Positions 8,971 through 19,300 of a stretch of 64,000 bases of DNA are shown here, in pieces. The DNA lies in assembly GCA_016192075.1 (NCBI GenBank), contig JACPUU010000013.1, positions 62,001 to 126,000 on the forward strand. Reading direction: 5' to 3'. This stretch comes from Bacteroidota bacterium. Its GTDB lineage: Bacteria; Bacteroidota; Bacteroidia; Flavobacteriales_D; Crocinitomicaceae. Below the pieces are notes generated by a model. The model was not told where the DNA came from, ran no database searches, and was given only the letters and a program-made list of their open reading frames with translations. A program made the translations under genes and the position numbers. Every line of letters starts with the position of its first letter. Within the stretch, counting starts at the first letter, position 1.

Positions 8971-10548
8971 TCAAAGTTTAAGTCTCAGATAATCCACTAT
9001 TTTTTCAGACGGAATACCGAACCCAATGCCCTCAATATTATTACCAACTAACTTTCCATTTACGACCCCTATCAAAATTCCTTTTGAATCTACAATAGGG
9101 CCGCCACTATTTCCTGGATTTATGCTTACATCAGTTTGAATCAAATCGACCTCGTCTGTCTTTCTCCTTCCAGAAACGATCCCTTTGCTTAGGGTTTGCG
9201 TAAATTCAATGGAAGAAGGAGTGCCGATAGCATAAATTTCTTCACCTAGCTCTGCCTCACGGCTAGTGGCAAGAGAAAGACAATATGGACTATCGAAATT
9301 TTTAGTTTCTATAATTGCAAGATCATAATTCTCGCTTTTTCTGACTACTACACCCACATGTGTGAATCCGTCATTAGTAATTATGGTAAGCGTATCAAAG
9401 CCAGCCACAACATGATAGTTGGTTATCAATAAATGGTCATTAATGAAGAATCCGCTTCCGTGTGACTTATCTGAGGTAACGATGGTTACACATGCTTTTA
9501 TCGCTTCCGCAAGTTTAGATGGGTTTAAAGCATCTCCTCTATCAATTAAATACTCCTGCTTCAGTTCTTCCTCTTTCTCTATTGGAAGATGCTTTTGAAC
9601 TTCAGGTCGCGCAATAAAAGTAATCAGCGATTTTTCGAGTCCATTTTTAATCAGCTTATCAAATTGTTCTTCCCAATCAGATTTGCCAGAGCCCGTCATA
9701 TATGAAATACTGACTGACCGAAATTCATCGGTCGTTATTCTTATAGTCTCCGAATATAGCTCCTGCTTGTAAACATCACGCAATACCCATTCAAATTCAA
9801 AATCTGCAAGCATGAATGAGCTTGCTCCTGCATTTATAAACGAACGATAAATAGTGTTAACGTTCAATTTTTTCATGGTAGCATCAATATATAGGGTGTT
9901 TGTTTGTCTTTTCAGTATAGTTCCTGTTGTATCCATGAAACCGCGTACCTGAAGAATATTATTCAAAATATTTAGAAAGCTGTAATTGTCTCCTTTTAGA
10001 ATTTCGCTATTGCTTGAAGCACCTGACAAATGTGCTATCTTAAATGGTTCCATCTCACCAACAATATATTTTTCGTAAGGAATAGAATTATAAGTTAAAT
10101 CACCTTCTTTGACATCCATCTTTGCCTGGTTTACAAAAATAAACTTGTTGCCTACTATTTGCTTAACATATTCACCTCCAGCTGAATAAACAGGCAAAGT
10201 AACTGGATAATTAAAGGCTTTTGGATGACTATCCATGAAAGGAGGGTAAATCGCAATTCCAAAAGGTATAACTGAGAAAAAATACAACGGCGATTTCATC
10301 GTTTGGATAACCGCATAACCCTTAGCTTCATATCCTTCACGCTCAATTCGTATCTCCTTGGCTTTAAGATCTCTTCTGAAATTAGCTTCTACAACTTTAC
10401 CAGTTCCTATCAGGGAATCGTTGAGAAAAATTTTGTTCTCTTCGTGATTTGTTGTAATTGTCACTCTTTGTTCTTCTCCATTCAAGATAGATGCGCAAGA
10501 ACAAATCAATAGCATGCTTACCAGAGCAATGGTAAATGATATTTTCAC
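8971..10548 (-). CDS. Lipoprotein with C-terminal trypsin-like (HtrA/DegP-type) serine protease domain
   Basis: 525 residues. The lipobox region LICSCAS suggests lipidation at Cys16 or Cys18. Residues about 25-80 resemble a PEGA-type surface domain (FLNDSLIGTG ... IRIEREGYEAKGY), followed by a long unassigned middle. Residues about 350-525 are an S1C-like protease: His379 in TNYHVVAG, Asp409 in NYDLAIIET, Ser481 in INPGNSGGPIV. There is no PDZ domain, unlike DegP. The gene looks more AT-rich than tex and the CoA-transferase gene beside it and stands alone with a -7 element 25 bp upstream, so recent acquisition is possible. A regulated envelope protease is inferred; the substrate is unknown. 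Confidence 0.8.
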   Translation of the reverse strand: MKISFTIALVSMLLICSCASILNGEEQRVTITTNHEENKIFLNDSLIGTGKVVEANFRRDLKAKEIRIEREGYEAKGYAVIQTMKSPLYFFSVIPFGIAIYPPFMDSHPKAFNYPVTLPVYSAGGEYVKQIVGNKFIFVNQAKMDVKEGDLTYNSIPYEKYIVGEMEPFKIAHLSGASSNSEILKGDNYSFLNILNNILQVRGFMDTTGTILKRQTNTLYIDATMKKLNVNTIYRSFINAGASSFMLADFEFEWVLRDVYKQELYSETIRITTDEFRSVSISYMTGSGKSDWEEQFDKLIKNGLEKSLITFIARPEVQKHLPIEKEEELKQEYLIDRGDALNPSKLAEAIKACVTIVTSDKSHGSGFFINDHLLITNYHVVAGFDTLTIITNDGFTHVGVVVRKSENYDLAIIETKNFDSPYCLSLATSREAELGEEIYAIGTPSSIEFTQTLSKGIVSGRRKTDEVDLIQTDVSINPGNSGGPIVDSKGILIGVVNGKLVGNNIEGIGFGIPSEKIVDYLRLKL

Positions 10549-10573
10549 ATTTTTGGGGTTTAAAAATTTGCAT

Positions 10574-10581
10574 CAAATATA
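10574..10581 (-). promoter_or_regulatory. -7 promoter element of the protease lipoprotein
   Basis: Minus-strand TATATTTG matches TAnnTTTG, 25 bp upstream of the ATG at 10548. Confidence 0.4.
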
Positions 10582-10665
10582 AGTAAAAACCTTGTTCAGA
10601 TTGGTAGATCAAGCAATTCGCAATTTTAAATTATTAAAACGACTCTAACCACTATAATAAAACAG

Positions 10666-10673
10666 TACTTTTG
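10666..10673 (+). promoter_or_regulatory. -7 promoter element of the CoA-transferase gene
   Basis: TACTTTTG matches TAnnTTTG and ends only 4 bp before the ATG at 10678, suggesting a leaderless or near-leaderless mRNA. Confidence 0.45.
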
Positions 10674-10677
10674 AAAC

Positions 10678-11754
10678 ATGATAAATTCTCCGCTGAAAGA
10701 TCTGAAAGTGGTTGAAATAGCCAGTGTGCTGGCCGGCCCGTCAGTGGGAATGTTCTTTGCTGAGTCCGGCGCGCGGGTTGTCAAAATTGAAAACAAACGG
10801 CTGGGGGGTGATGTAACCCGATCATGGAAATTACCTGCTGAAGATAAGAACGCATCTGTTTCAGCTTATTTTGCCGCCATCAATTACAAAAAAGAATATC
10901 ACCTGGTTGACTTTACCAATTCTTCTGAATTTTCAACGGTGCTTGAACGCATAAAAAATGCTGATATCCTGATTGCAAATTTCAAGCGGGGAGATGCTGA
11001 AAAATTCGGCCTTGACTACACGACTCTGAAACAACTGAACCCACGCCTGATTTATGGAGAGATTTCAGGGTTTGGTGAAGCGAGTGACCGTGTTGCATAC
11101 GATCTTATTTTGCAGGCTGAAAGCGGCTTTATGCACATCAACGGAACGGAAGATTCGGGCCCGGTAAAAATGCCGGTTGCGTTGATTGACATACTTGCAG
11201 GACATCAATTGAAAGAAGGCATACTGGTTGCATTGCTGAACCGGCATACCACGGGAACAGGATGCAAAGTACATGTATCACTTTATGACAGTGCTATTGC
11301 ATCATTGGCAAACCAGGCATCTAACTGGCTGATGACGGGGATTAACCCACAACGAACCGGAAGCAAACACCCGAACATTGCACCCTATGGTGATATTTTC
11401 ACCACAAATGATAAGCGCCAGGTAACACTGGCCATTGGCAGTGACTCACAATTTGCAAAACTCTGCACAATCTTAAACCTGGAACAGCTGGTACCTGATG
11501 TGCGTTTTTCAGCCAACCAGGCACGCGTTAAAAACCGGGACGAACTTGCCGGAATACTGGCTCAGAAAATTTCACTTTTTGAATCTGCAGCTCTGCTGGA
11601 GCACCTGAATAAGGCCTTTGTACCTGGCGCACTGATCAGAACCATAGAAGAGGTTTTTGCCGATGATCAGGCAAAAGAACTGATTCGAGAAGAGGTTATT
11701 GACGGTAAAAAAACCAGGCGCGTGAGCAGTGTGGTTTTTAAAATTTCTGTGTGA
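10678..11754 (+). CDS. CaiB/BaiF family (class III) CoA-transferase
   Basis: 358 residues, slightly shorter than the usual 380-430. The N-terminus LKVVEIASVLAGPSVGMFFAESGARVVKIEN is the class III CoA-transferase signature. The expected catalytic aspartate is Asp171 in PVALIDILAG, aligned with the catalytic Asp of formyl-CoA transferase, preceded by YDLILQAESGFM. The family moves CoA between carboxylic acids or forms racemase-type enzymes such as alpha-methylacyl-CoA racemase. The acyl substrate cannot be told. The gene stands alone, its stop codon abutting that of the convergent membrane-protein gene with no spacer. Confidence 0.88.
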   Translation: MINSPLKDLKVVEIASVLAGPSVGMFFAESGARVVKIENKRLGGDVTRSWKLPAEDKNASVSAYFAAINYKKEYHLVDFTNSSEFSTVLERIKNADILIANFKRGDAEKFGLDYTTLKQLNPRLIYGEISGFGEASDRVAYDLILQAESGFMHINGTEDSGPVKMPVALIDILAGHQLKEGILVALLNRHTTGTGCKVHVSLYDSAIASLANQASNWLMTGINPQRTGSKHPNIAPYGDIFTTNDKRQVTLAIGSDSQFAKLCTILNLEQLVPDVRFSANQARVKNRDELAGILAQKISLFESAALLEHLNKAFVPGALIRTIEEVFADDQAKELIREEVIDGKKTRRVSSVVFKISV

Positions 11755-12354
11755 TTATTTTTTCTTGCGCAGCGTTTTAATACGATCTTCAATAAAACGA
11801 ATCAGCAGTTTTCCGGTTTTTTCATCAAGCCTTCTTCCAAATGATTTGTCTTTAGTAAAATACGTAAAAATAACCGCATCTGTGCCAAGGCTCCAGTAAG
11901 CATTTTCAAAAAACTGCCCAAACGATGTATTGTCTGATTTAAAGAGGTGCATGTCTTTCATGTTCTCATAAAAATACCGGACTGATTTTCCATAACCAAG
12001 AATTGCGCGTTTGTGTGACAGCGCATCACGGTCAAGCTTTATGAACTCTTTTCCAAAACTGTACCAAAGCAGGGCTTTGACAGTCTTATACTCAAAATAC
12101 ATCCAGAATCCCAGAAAGACGATCAGGTACACCAATTGCTGATCACGAATGTCTTCAACATTATCACCCACAACTTCGAGTGAATAAACGCCCCCTGCCA
12201 GCAGGTAAATCATCACACCGCCAATAAAGGTAAACCCGACCACCCATACGGTCAGCAACCAGCGTTTCCAGCCCTGTAATTTCGGATATATGATTACTGT
12301 TGTTGAGTCAGCATGATCTTCTGTACTGATTCTGTCTCCAATCCAAATTCCCAT
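11755..12354 (-). CDS. Hypothetical membrane protein with two transmembrane helices
   Basis: 199 residues from the ATG at 12354. The open frame extends to a TTG at 12381, but that TTG is the end of a TATTTTTG -7 element, so the ATG is preferred. A basic segment precedes two hydrophobic helices (WLLTVWVVGFTFIGGVMIYLLAGG and LVYLIVFLGFWMYF), followed by a soluble C-terminal half resembling a pleckstrin-like cytoplasmic domain ending in basic residues (RIKTLRKKK). No family recognised. It abuts the CoA-transferase stop codon. Confidence 0.6.
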   Translation of the reverse strand: MGIWIGDRISTEDHADSTTVIIYPKLQGWKRWLLTVWVVGFTFIGGVMIYLLAGGVYSLEVVGDNVEDIRDQQLVYLIVFLGFWMYFEYKTVKALLWYSFGKEFIKLDRDALSHKRAILGYGKSVRYFYENMKDMHLFKSDNTSFGQFFENAYWSLGTDAVIFTYFTKDKSFGRRLDEKTGKLLIRFIEDRIKTLRKKK

Positions 12355-12378
12355 GAGTGTTGTTTGCGTGATTGAGTA

Positions 12379-12386
12379 CAAAAATA
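12379..12386 (-). promoter_or_regulatory. -7 promoter element
   Basis: Minus-strand TATTTTTG matches TAnnTTTG, 24 bp upstream of the ATG at 12354. It overlaps the apparent TTG start of the longest open frame and therefore argues against it. Confidence 0.45.
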
Positions 12387-12387
12387 A

Positions 12388-12416
12388 AAAAGGGAGACTG
12401 ATTTCATCTCCCTTTT
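12388..12416 (-). terminator. Terminator downstream of the T9SS type B protein gene
   Basis: Minus-strand arms aaaagggaga and tctccctttt form a 10-bp stem with a 9-base loop followed by a T-rich run (TTATTTTTG), 20 bp beyond the stop at 12437. The T-run also serves as the -7 element of the next gene. Confidence 0.75.
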
Positions 12417-12436
12417 CAATTTCTATTTGATTTTTA

Positions 12437-15400
12437 TTATTTCAGAACGGTTACATGCCCCCTGAATTCGTATTTTTTATCGTTGTAGGAATCTTTGGCG
12501 TTAACCACCCAAACGTATGTTCCGTCTTCTACAATACCGCGGCTTCCGTAAGTTCCATCCCAGCTAATATCACTGTTAAATGATTCCCATACAACTTCAC
12601 CCCAGCGGTCAAAAAGAGTCAGGTGAAAATCATAAATATCAATACCTGAAATATAAATGCGCCAGTTTTCATTGAACTCATCACCGTCTGGCGTAAAAAT
12701 ATTTGGCGCAAACAGCACCACATCGTTTACAATGTCTACATAACCAATAATTGAGTCCATGCAACCAATCGTATTCCAGACATAAAGTATAACCGGGTAA
12801 GTACCTACCACCCCTTCAGGGTATTGAACAACTGGGTTTTGTTCAATAGAGGAACCAGGCATTCCATACGTTCCAAAATCCCACTGCCATTGTACCACAT
12901 CCGGCATTGAAAAATCAGTAAACGTAATTTCTGTTTCATAAATATTGGCCGGCACCGGTGAATAGGCAAAAAGTGCATTCGGATAATTATACGTTTCAAC
13001 CACATCAACATAGGTTGTGTCAAAAACGCAGCCGTCGGTGGTGGTAACAGTCATGGTTACATCATAAAAACCACCTTCTGCAAAGTTATGTGTAACCGGG
13101 CTGTTTCCGGTAACAGTAATACTTCCGCCATCTGAAAATTGCCAATAAGTGCTGGCAATAGACGGGTAAGCAGTCAGGTTGCTAAACGTTATATCAACCG
13201 GGGCACAGGCACTTACAATATCAGCCGCTAAAAGTGGAAATGCCGGTGGCGGTACCGTAATATTCATGCATTGCTGAACTGTTGGTGACGGGCAATTTTC
13301 ACTGAGGGTAACGCACACGGTCATATCAGTGAGTGGATTAATGGTTATGCCGGGCCCGGTTCCCAGATTTGTTAAACCGCTTGTCCAGGTATAGGTGTAT
13401 ACGCCATTACCTCCGGTGCCTGTTGCAGCAAGTGAAAACGGATAGCCGGCACAAACAGTGGCATCTGGTGTCAGCGACGTAATCTGAAGTGGTGTTGGCT
13501 CAGTAATGGTTGCAACACCGGTTGCGGTACAGCCAAAACCGTTATCAACAGAAATGGTATAGGTACCCGGGCAAAGTGCATTAAATACACCGGTGGCATT
13601 TTGTGTCACAATTCCGGCGCCATTTGTAATTTCATAGGAAGCCAGGTTAGAACCGGTTAACGTAATTTGCCCGTCACAAATGGTATAACAACTTGCATCA
13701 ACCACTGCCGGCGGATTCAATGCCGGCTGATTAATATCCACAACGTTGTCATCAACAATGACCTGACAACCCTGGGAATCCTGAATGACGAACGAATAAT
13801 TTACCCCCGGTGCCACACCGCCGCAAAGTGACCCGAATGAATTACCGGGTTGAAATGTTAACCCGCCATCATTGCTGTATTGAAGCGGCGCAATGCCGTT
13901 CGATGAACTCAATGCAATAACGCCGTTGCATGCCTGGCAGTCAGAATTGGTAACAGCGGTTGCTCCCAGCAATTTGAAAACAGTTACGGCAACGTTTTGA
14001 GGTGGACCAGTACATAAACCACCCGTTGATGTTGGCGTTACGCTGTAATTGACCGTTTGTGACACCAGCGTGGTATTGGTTAAAACATCGGTAATGGTTG
14101 CTGAATTCTGAGCAGTTGTACTTTCACCTGTAACGTTTCCGTTTGCGGTGGCTACCCATGAGAAAGTTGAAGGCATATCTGCCGTTAATGCAAGATTCAC
14201 CGGCGCATCACTGCAAATGGTAATTGCAGGGGCGCTTGTCACTGTTGGCAACGCATCAACCAGCACTGTAACTGTCTGGGGAATGCCTGCACAACTGCCG
14301 GTAGTTGCCGTTGGTGTAACGGTGTAGGTTACTGTTTGCTGAACGTTGGTGGTATTGGTAAGCAAATCTGTAACGGTTGCGGTAGCCTGTGCCGTTGTTG
14401 ATTCACCTGTTATGTTTACGTTATCTGCCGCAACCCATGAAAAAGAGGAAGGCATATCAGCCGTTAATGCAATATTCAATGCTGTGCCGGAACAAAGTGT
14501 TGCCGTATTTGTACTGGTCATTGACGGAGACGGGTTCACGGTCACAGTCACAGTCTGCGTCGTTCCGACACACAAACCGGTGATTGAAGTAGGGGTTACG
14601 GAATAGGTTACCACCTCTGCAACAGCACTTGTATTTATAAGGGTATTATTTAATGTTGCTGTGCTTTGCGCTGTCAGACTTTCACCGGTAACATTCGGGT
14701 TATCTGTGGCTACCCATGAGAATGTAGAGGCAGCAGGGTTAGCCGTCAGCGGAATGTTTACCGCCGATCCGCTGCAAATGGTTGCTGAACTGGCACTGGT
14801 CATGTTGGGATTTTTCATGACCGTAACTGTCACTGTTTGTGGCGCGCCCGCACAACCTGCGTTTGTTGGGGTAACTGTATACGTAACATTCTGCGGTGTT
14901 GCTGATAAATTGGTTAATGTATTATCAATGATGTCTGTATTTTGAATGGTAGTGCTTTCACCGGTTACCAGGGCAGAAGTTGCCGCAATCCAGGTATACG
15001 TTGTGCCGGCCATGGTTGAGGTCAATGGAAAGCTCATGGTTGCACCGCTGCATAAAGTAGCTGTGGTGGGGCTCGTCATAACGGGTGCTGTGCAGCAAAT
15101 TGCCTCACCCGTTCCGCCAACCGTTGTGATCGTAATTGTTTGATTTACGCCGGCGTAATTGGTCGCCAGCATTACATACACTTCTCCCACAACAGCACCG
15201 GTAATACTTGGTGTCTCCATGTTGGTTCCTGAAAAACTACAGTCTTCAACTGCGCCGTTAACACCACCGGTACCCAAACTGCCGCATGCTGAAACGGCAG
15301 CGGTTTGATTTGGAAACGGACCCCAGATAATAAAATCAATATCAGATGGTGCCGATAAGCTCATATCAATATTACCGCTGGTGCTTATTTCCAGAAAAAA

Positions 15401-15613
15401 CCAGGCTGGTCCCTGCTGGGCGCCAAGGCAATTGTAGTTGTTGCCGGCCGGGGCAAAAACACCTACGGTAGATGCATAAACGGATCCGACATCTGAACAC
15501 ATTTCATTCATGCCCGCGCAATTTGAACCGGGTACCGCACCACTTTGTGCAAGCATAGAAAAGCCCGAAAAATAAAGGCCAATAAGTGAAACTATTTTAG
15601 TAATAAATTTCAT
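12437..15613 (-). CDS. Giant T9SS type B surface protein with fourfold PKD-like repeats
   Basis: 1,058 residues with a signal peptide (about 1-23, ending MLAQS). Residues about 25-170 form an N-terminal domain with CUB/jelly-roll-like pattern (AWFFLEISTSGNIDMSLSA). Residues about 172-545 hold four repeats of roughly 90 residues, each opening with T(A/S)xxxTxCSG and ending in VTYxVTP...GxCxGxxQTVTVxV. From residue 548 to the end is a 511-residue module also carried by the larger neighbour: SprB-like segments, PKD segments (FSDGG...THNFAEGGFYDVTMTV) and the gliding-motility-associated C-terminal domain (FAPNIFTPDGD ... GHVTVLK). Such proteins are exported by T9SS, sometimes as adhesins. It follows a small secreted-protein gene by 10 bp. 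Confidence 0.85.
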   Translation of the reverse strand: MKFITKIVSLIGLYFSGFSMLAQSGAVPGSNCAGMNEMCSDVGSVYASTVGVFAPAGNNYNCLGAQQGPAWFFLEISTSGNIDMSLSAPSDIDFIIWGPFPNQTAAVSACGSLGTGGVNGAVEDCSFSGTNMETPSITGAVVGEVYVMLATNYAGVNQTITITTVGGTGEAICCTAPVMTSPTTATLCSGATMSFPLTSTMAGTTYTWIAATSALVTGESTTIQNTDIIDNTLTNLSATPQNVTYTVTPTNAGCAGAPQTVTVTVMKNPNMTSASSATICSGSAVNIPLTANPAASTFSWVATDNPNVTGESLTAQSTATLNNTLINTSAVAEVVTYSVTPTSITGLCVGTTQTVTVTVNPSPSMTSTNTATLCSGTALNIALTADMPSSFSWVAADNVNITGESTTAQATATVTDLLTNTTNVQQTVTYTVTPTATTGSCAGIPQTVTVLVDALPTVTSAPAITICSDAPVNLALTADMPSTFSWVATANGNVTGESTTAQNSATITDVLTNTTLVSQTVNYSVTPTSTGGLCTGPPQNVAVTVFKLLGATAVTNSDCQACNGVIALSSSNGIAPLQYSNDGGLTFQPGNSFGSLCGGVAPGVNYSFVIQDSQGCQVIVDDNVVDINQPALNPPAVVDASCYTICDGQITLTGSNLASYEITNGAGIVTQNATGVFNALCPGTYTISVDNGFGCTATGVATITEPTPLQITSLTPDATVCAGYPFSLAATGTGGNGVYTYTWTSGLTNLGTGPGITINPLTDMTVCVTLSENCPSPTVQQCMNITVPPPAFPLLAADIVSACAPVDITFSNLTAYPSIASTYWQFSDGGSITVTGNSPVTHNFAEGGFYDVTMTVTTTDGCVFDTTYVDVVETYNYPNALFAYSPVPANIYETEITFTDFSMPDVVQWQWDFGTYGMPGSSIEQNPVVQYPEGVVGTYPVILYVWNTIGCMDSIIGYVDIVNDVVLFAPNIFTPDGDEFNENWRIYISGIDIYDFHLTLFDRWGEVVWESFNSDISWDGTYGSRGIVEDGTYVWVVNAKDSYNDKKYEFRGHVTVLK

Positions 15614-15623
15614 GTCGTAATTT

Positions 15624-16166
15624 TTACAAATACTGATTCACCAATGATTCCAAGTAATCTGTCAGGGCTGTATACTGACCTGGAAAAGTTTGCAGCCACA
15701 CTGCCAGTGCTGAATTATCAGTTTCAGACAAGGGTAAATATGACTCGTGTTCAGGATAATCCGGCGCTACCTCACTGCGCTTCAGTTTAAGTTCAGGAAT
15801 AAGAATGGTATTTCTGTTTTCTTCTGCTACCGGAAAACGGAGCACATCCTGGTAATAACCAATCACCTGCTCAATTTTAACGCGGACAACATCTGCCTTT
15901 AACTGCTCCCTGCGTGCCCCCATGTATTCATACCAGCCTTGTGCTTTTGCAATAGAATCTTCTTCGGGCGTAACAACAATCCAATTCCACTTAAGATCAA
16001 TATCCGAAAGCTGCCGCTCCAGAATGTACATTTTGTCAAGGTATACCTGCCGTGTAGCTGATACCTTATTTACTTCCTGCGCATTTATTGAAATTTGCAT
16101 GCTATAGGCAGGCAGATGCAAAAAAAGAGAAGTCAGAAAAACGGTACTAAAAAGAATTTTTTTCAT
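15624..16166 (-). CDS. Small secreted protein of unknown function
   Basis: 180 residues from the ATG at 16166 (MKKILFSTVFLTSLFLHLPAYS is the signal peptide); the open frame reaches 16232, but those first 22 residues precede the signal peptide and a -7 element lies inside them at 16173-16180. The mature part is soluble, with charged helical stretches (VYLDKMYILERQLSDIDLKW; RREQLKADVVRVKIEQVIG) and no cysteines. I recognise no family. It lies 10 bp upstream of the T9SS type B gene and so probably shares its transcript, paralleling the small secreted gene before the other large surface protein, though their sequences differ. Confidence 0.65.
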   Translation of the reverse strand: MKKILFSTVFLTSLFLHLPAYSMQISINAQEVNKVSATRQVYLDKMYILERQLSDIDLKWNWIVVTPEEDSIAKAQGWYEYMGARREQLKADVVRVKIEQVIGYYQDVLRFPVAEENRNTILIPELKLKRSEVAPDYPEHESYLPLSETDNSALAVWLQTFPGQYTALTDYLESLVNQYL

Positions 16167-16172
16167 GCGGTA

Positions 16173-16180
16173 CAAATTTA
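16173..16180 (-). promoter_or_regulatory. -7 promoter element of the small secreted/type B operon
   Basis: Minus-strand TAAATTTG matches TAnnTTTG, 6 bp upstream of the ATG at 16166, and lies downstream of the previous gene's terminator. It supports an independent two-gene transcript. Confidence 0.45.
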
Positions 16181-16301
16181 TGAAGATCTGCTTAACGTTC
16201 GAAAAATGATTCATGCCATTCTTGCATCTCAAGAATCATTTTTCCAAAAAAAAAGGTTTCCGGAAAAGCTGAAAGAATTGCTGAAACCAGGTTGTTATTC
16301 C

Positions 16302-16331
16302 AAAAAAGAACAGGAGTCTTAAACTCCTGTT
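16302..16331 (-). terminator. Terminator of the large T9SS type B gene
   Basis: Minus-strand arms aacaggagt and actcctgtt make a perfect 9-bp stem with a 5-base loop, followed by CTTTTTTG. It lies 15 bp past the stop at 16346. Confidence 0.85.
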
Positions 16332-16345
16332 CTCAAGTTGATAAT

Positions 16346-19300
16346 TTATTTAAGGACTGTAACGTGTCCCCTGAACTCGTATTTTTTATCGTTATAGGTG
16401 TCTTTTGCTTCAATCACCCACACATAGGTTCCATCCTGAATAAGTCCCTGACTGCCGTATTTTCCATTCCAGCCGGCCTCACTGTTGTATGATTCCCACA
16501 CAACTTCTCCCCAACGGTTAAACATGGTCAGGTGAAAATCATAAATGTCAATACCTGTAATATATACACGCCAGTATTGGTTGTATTCATCTCCATCCGG
16601 TGTGAAAATATTTGGTGCAAATAAGATTACTTCATTCACGATACTGACCACACCCGCAATCGAATCTTCACATCCATCCGTATTCCACACATGGAGCATT
16701 ACCGGGTAGTCTCCCGGAACGCCTTCAGGATAAACAGCGGTTGGATTTTGTTCCGTTGAATTGCCCGGAATGACCATTGGACCTAGTTCCCAGCTCCACT
16801 GAACAACATCACTGGATGAAAAATCGTTGAAGGTAATTTCAGTTTCAAAAATGGTTGCCGGAATCGGGCTGTAGGTATACATGGCATTTGGGTAATCAAA
16901 TACCTCAATGTATTGTGCAAATGTTGTATCAAACAAACAGCCGTCAACGGTAGTAACGGTCATTGTTACATCATACATACCCGGGTTATCAAAAATATGA
17001 GTGATCGGGTTTGTACCGCTGATGGTTGCACTTCCGCCGTCTGAGAATTCCCAAAGTGTTGTTGCAATAGACCCTGCCGTCAGGTTTGTAAAGTTAACCT
17101 CAACCGGGAAACATCCGCTCACCACATCGGAGGTCATCAGCGGGAATGCATTTGGCGGAATGGTAATGTTCATACACTGCTGAACGGTTGGTGAAGGACA
17201 GTTTTCACTCATGGTTACACACACCTGCATGGATGCGTTTGGATTAAACGAAAGTGAAGTTCCGGTACCAAGAGTTGTTGCTCCGGTAGTCCAGGTATAC
17301 GTATACACGCCGTTACCACCTGTTCCTGTTACATTCAGGTTAGCCGGTTCTCCGGCACAAATGGTAAAGTCTGGTGTAAGTGACGTAATCTGCAGCGGTG
17401 TAGGCTCCGTAATTGTTGCCGTTGCTGTAACACTGCATCCAAAACCATTGTCAACATAAATGTCATACGTATCAGCACACAAAGCGGTAAAAATACCTGT
17501 TGTGTTTTGTGTAATGGTACCTGCTGTATTGGTAATCTGATAGTTTGTAAGGTTTAGTCCTGTTAATGTAATTTGCCCGTCACACACCGTGTAACAACTT
17601 GAGTTCACAACAACCGGCGCATCCAGTGACGGAACATTAATATCAATAACATCATCATCAACTGTAACCAAACAGCCTTGTGCATCCTTAATAACAAAAC
17701 TATAATTGGTACCCGGTGCTGTGCCGCCGCACAATGAACCAAATGTATCACCGGCCAGGAATGTCATACCACCGTCATTGCTGTATTGAAGGGGAGCAAT
17801 ACCATTCACAGAACTTAAGGTAACACTTCCGTTACATGCCTGGCAATCTGAATTGGTTACTGCAGTAGCACCCTGCAAGGTGAAAATGGTTACATCGATG
17901 TAAGCCACAGCAAAACAACCGGCACTGTCAACCCTATATTCATAGGCGCCCTGCAATGCTACAGATGGATCAATTGGCATTACGACCGGGTTTCCTGCCG
18001 GGTCTTGCCAGGTACCACCCGTCTGTGGTGTGCCGCCCAGGTAATTAAACAAGTCTTCATCAGGACCTTCAAGACAGAAGGTGGCTGAACTATCGGTTCC
18101 GGGATCCAACCCGCCTCCTACTGAAACAATAACATCGTCGGTTTCAATGCAATCAGGATGACCGACCGGGTAAACCGTAAGTGTGTAGGTGGTAGTACCT
18201 GTCAGGTTGATTACAGATGGGTTTGGAATGGTAACGTCATCTAAACTTCCGTCATTGGGTGTCCAGCTGTATACCAACTGAGGACCACCTCCACCGCAGG
18301 AAACATCCCAGTCCCACGCAGTTGTTGAACCCGATACGCAGGAAACAGAACCGTCACTTGTAAGGAGCATGGTAATGCAGCCGCTTGGATTGGTTGCCTG
18401 CCAGCTAAGCCCCGCCAGGTTACCATCCATTGGTCCGGCGATAACAGGAGCAGATGTGTTACTTCCATCATAAATGGTTACAAAATCAAACCAGGTTTCT
18501 GTAGTGCCGGCGTTGAAAGAAATGGACATAAAGGTAAGACCATCTCCCGGTGTATCCGGACAATAAGTCCATGTCTGGAACGCATTTTCACCATAACACA
18601 GCGTAAAATTACCGGCATCGGTTGAACACATGGCTGTTGGCGCACCAAGCGTTATTGGCGTACCGTTGCAGACAGTGGTATCAAGACCAGCAATGGCCGG
18701 TGGATTGGCATTTACCGTCACGGTAATGGTTGAATCATACGTACATCCAAAATCATTGATACAGGTATAGGTATAAGGGAAAGCACCGGCAAGTGTTGGC
18801 TGAACTGTAATTTGTTCTCCATCTGGTGAATTGGCAATGATATAGGGGTCACCAAGATCCCAGTAGGATGAATCCATACCCAACCCAATCTGAGGTGTAA
18901 ACTGGGTAATAGCCGGATAAAGCGGTGGATCAAGGTTAATCTGGAAACCAGGCAAATAGCCATCATCTCCGCCCCACAAATCTGTAAACAAAAGTTGCCA
19001 GACACCGTTTAGCGGGCATCCGAAAAGGTCTGTAAACGGGTCAATAGGCATGTAATCTCCAACCGGTAATGTACCTGCAACCGGAACAGCTGCAATCCAC
19101 GTTACCGTTGCGGCCGGTGTAAAGCAATAGTTCCACGGTGTACCAATATTTAACGGCATGTTATCACAACTGGCGCCTGAATAACTTGGAACACCCAGGT
19201 TGGTTCCACCACCACCCTGCTGGTGCAGGGTCATGATTTGGCCGGTTGGACACTGAATCTGGAGTACAAAGTCTCCCATGAAGGAATGTTCAATGTCTAC

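Noticed and set aside
14346-15143. Long plus-strand open frames over the PKD-like repeats
   Set aside because: They are antisense shadows of a repetitive Thr/Val-rich gene on the minus strand and have no start signals.
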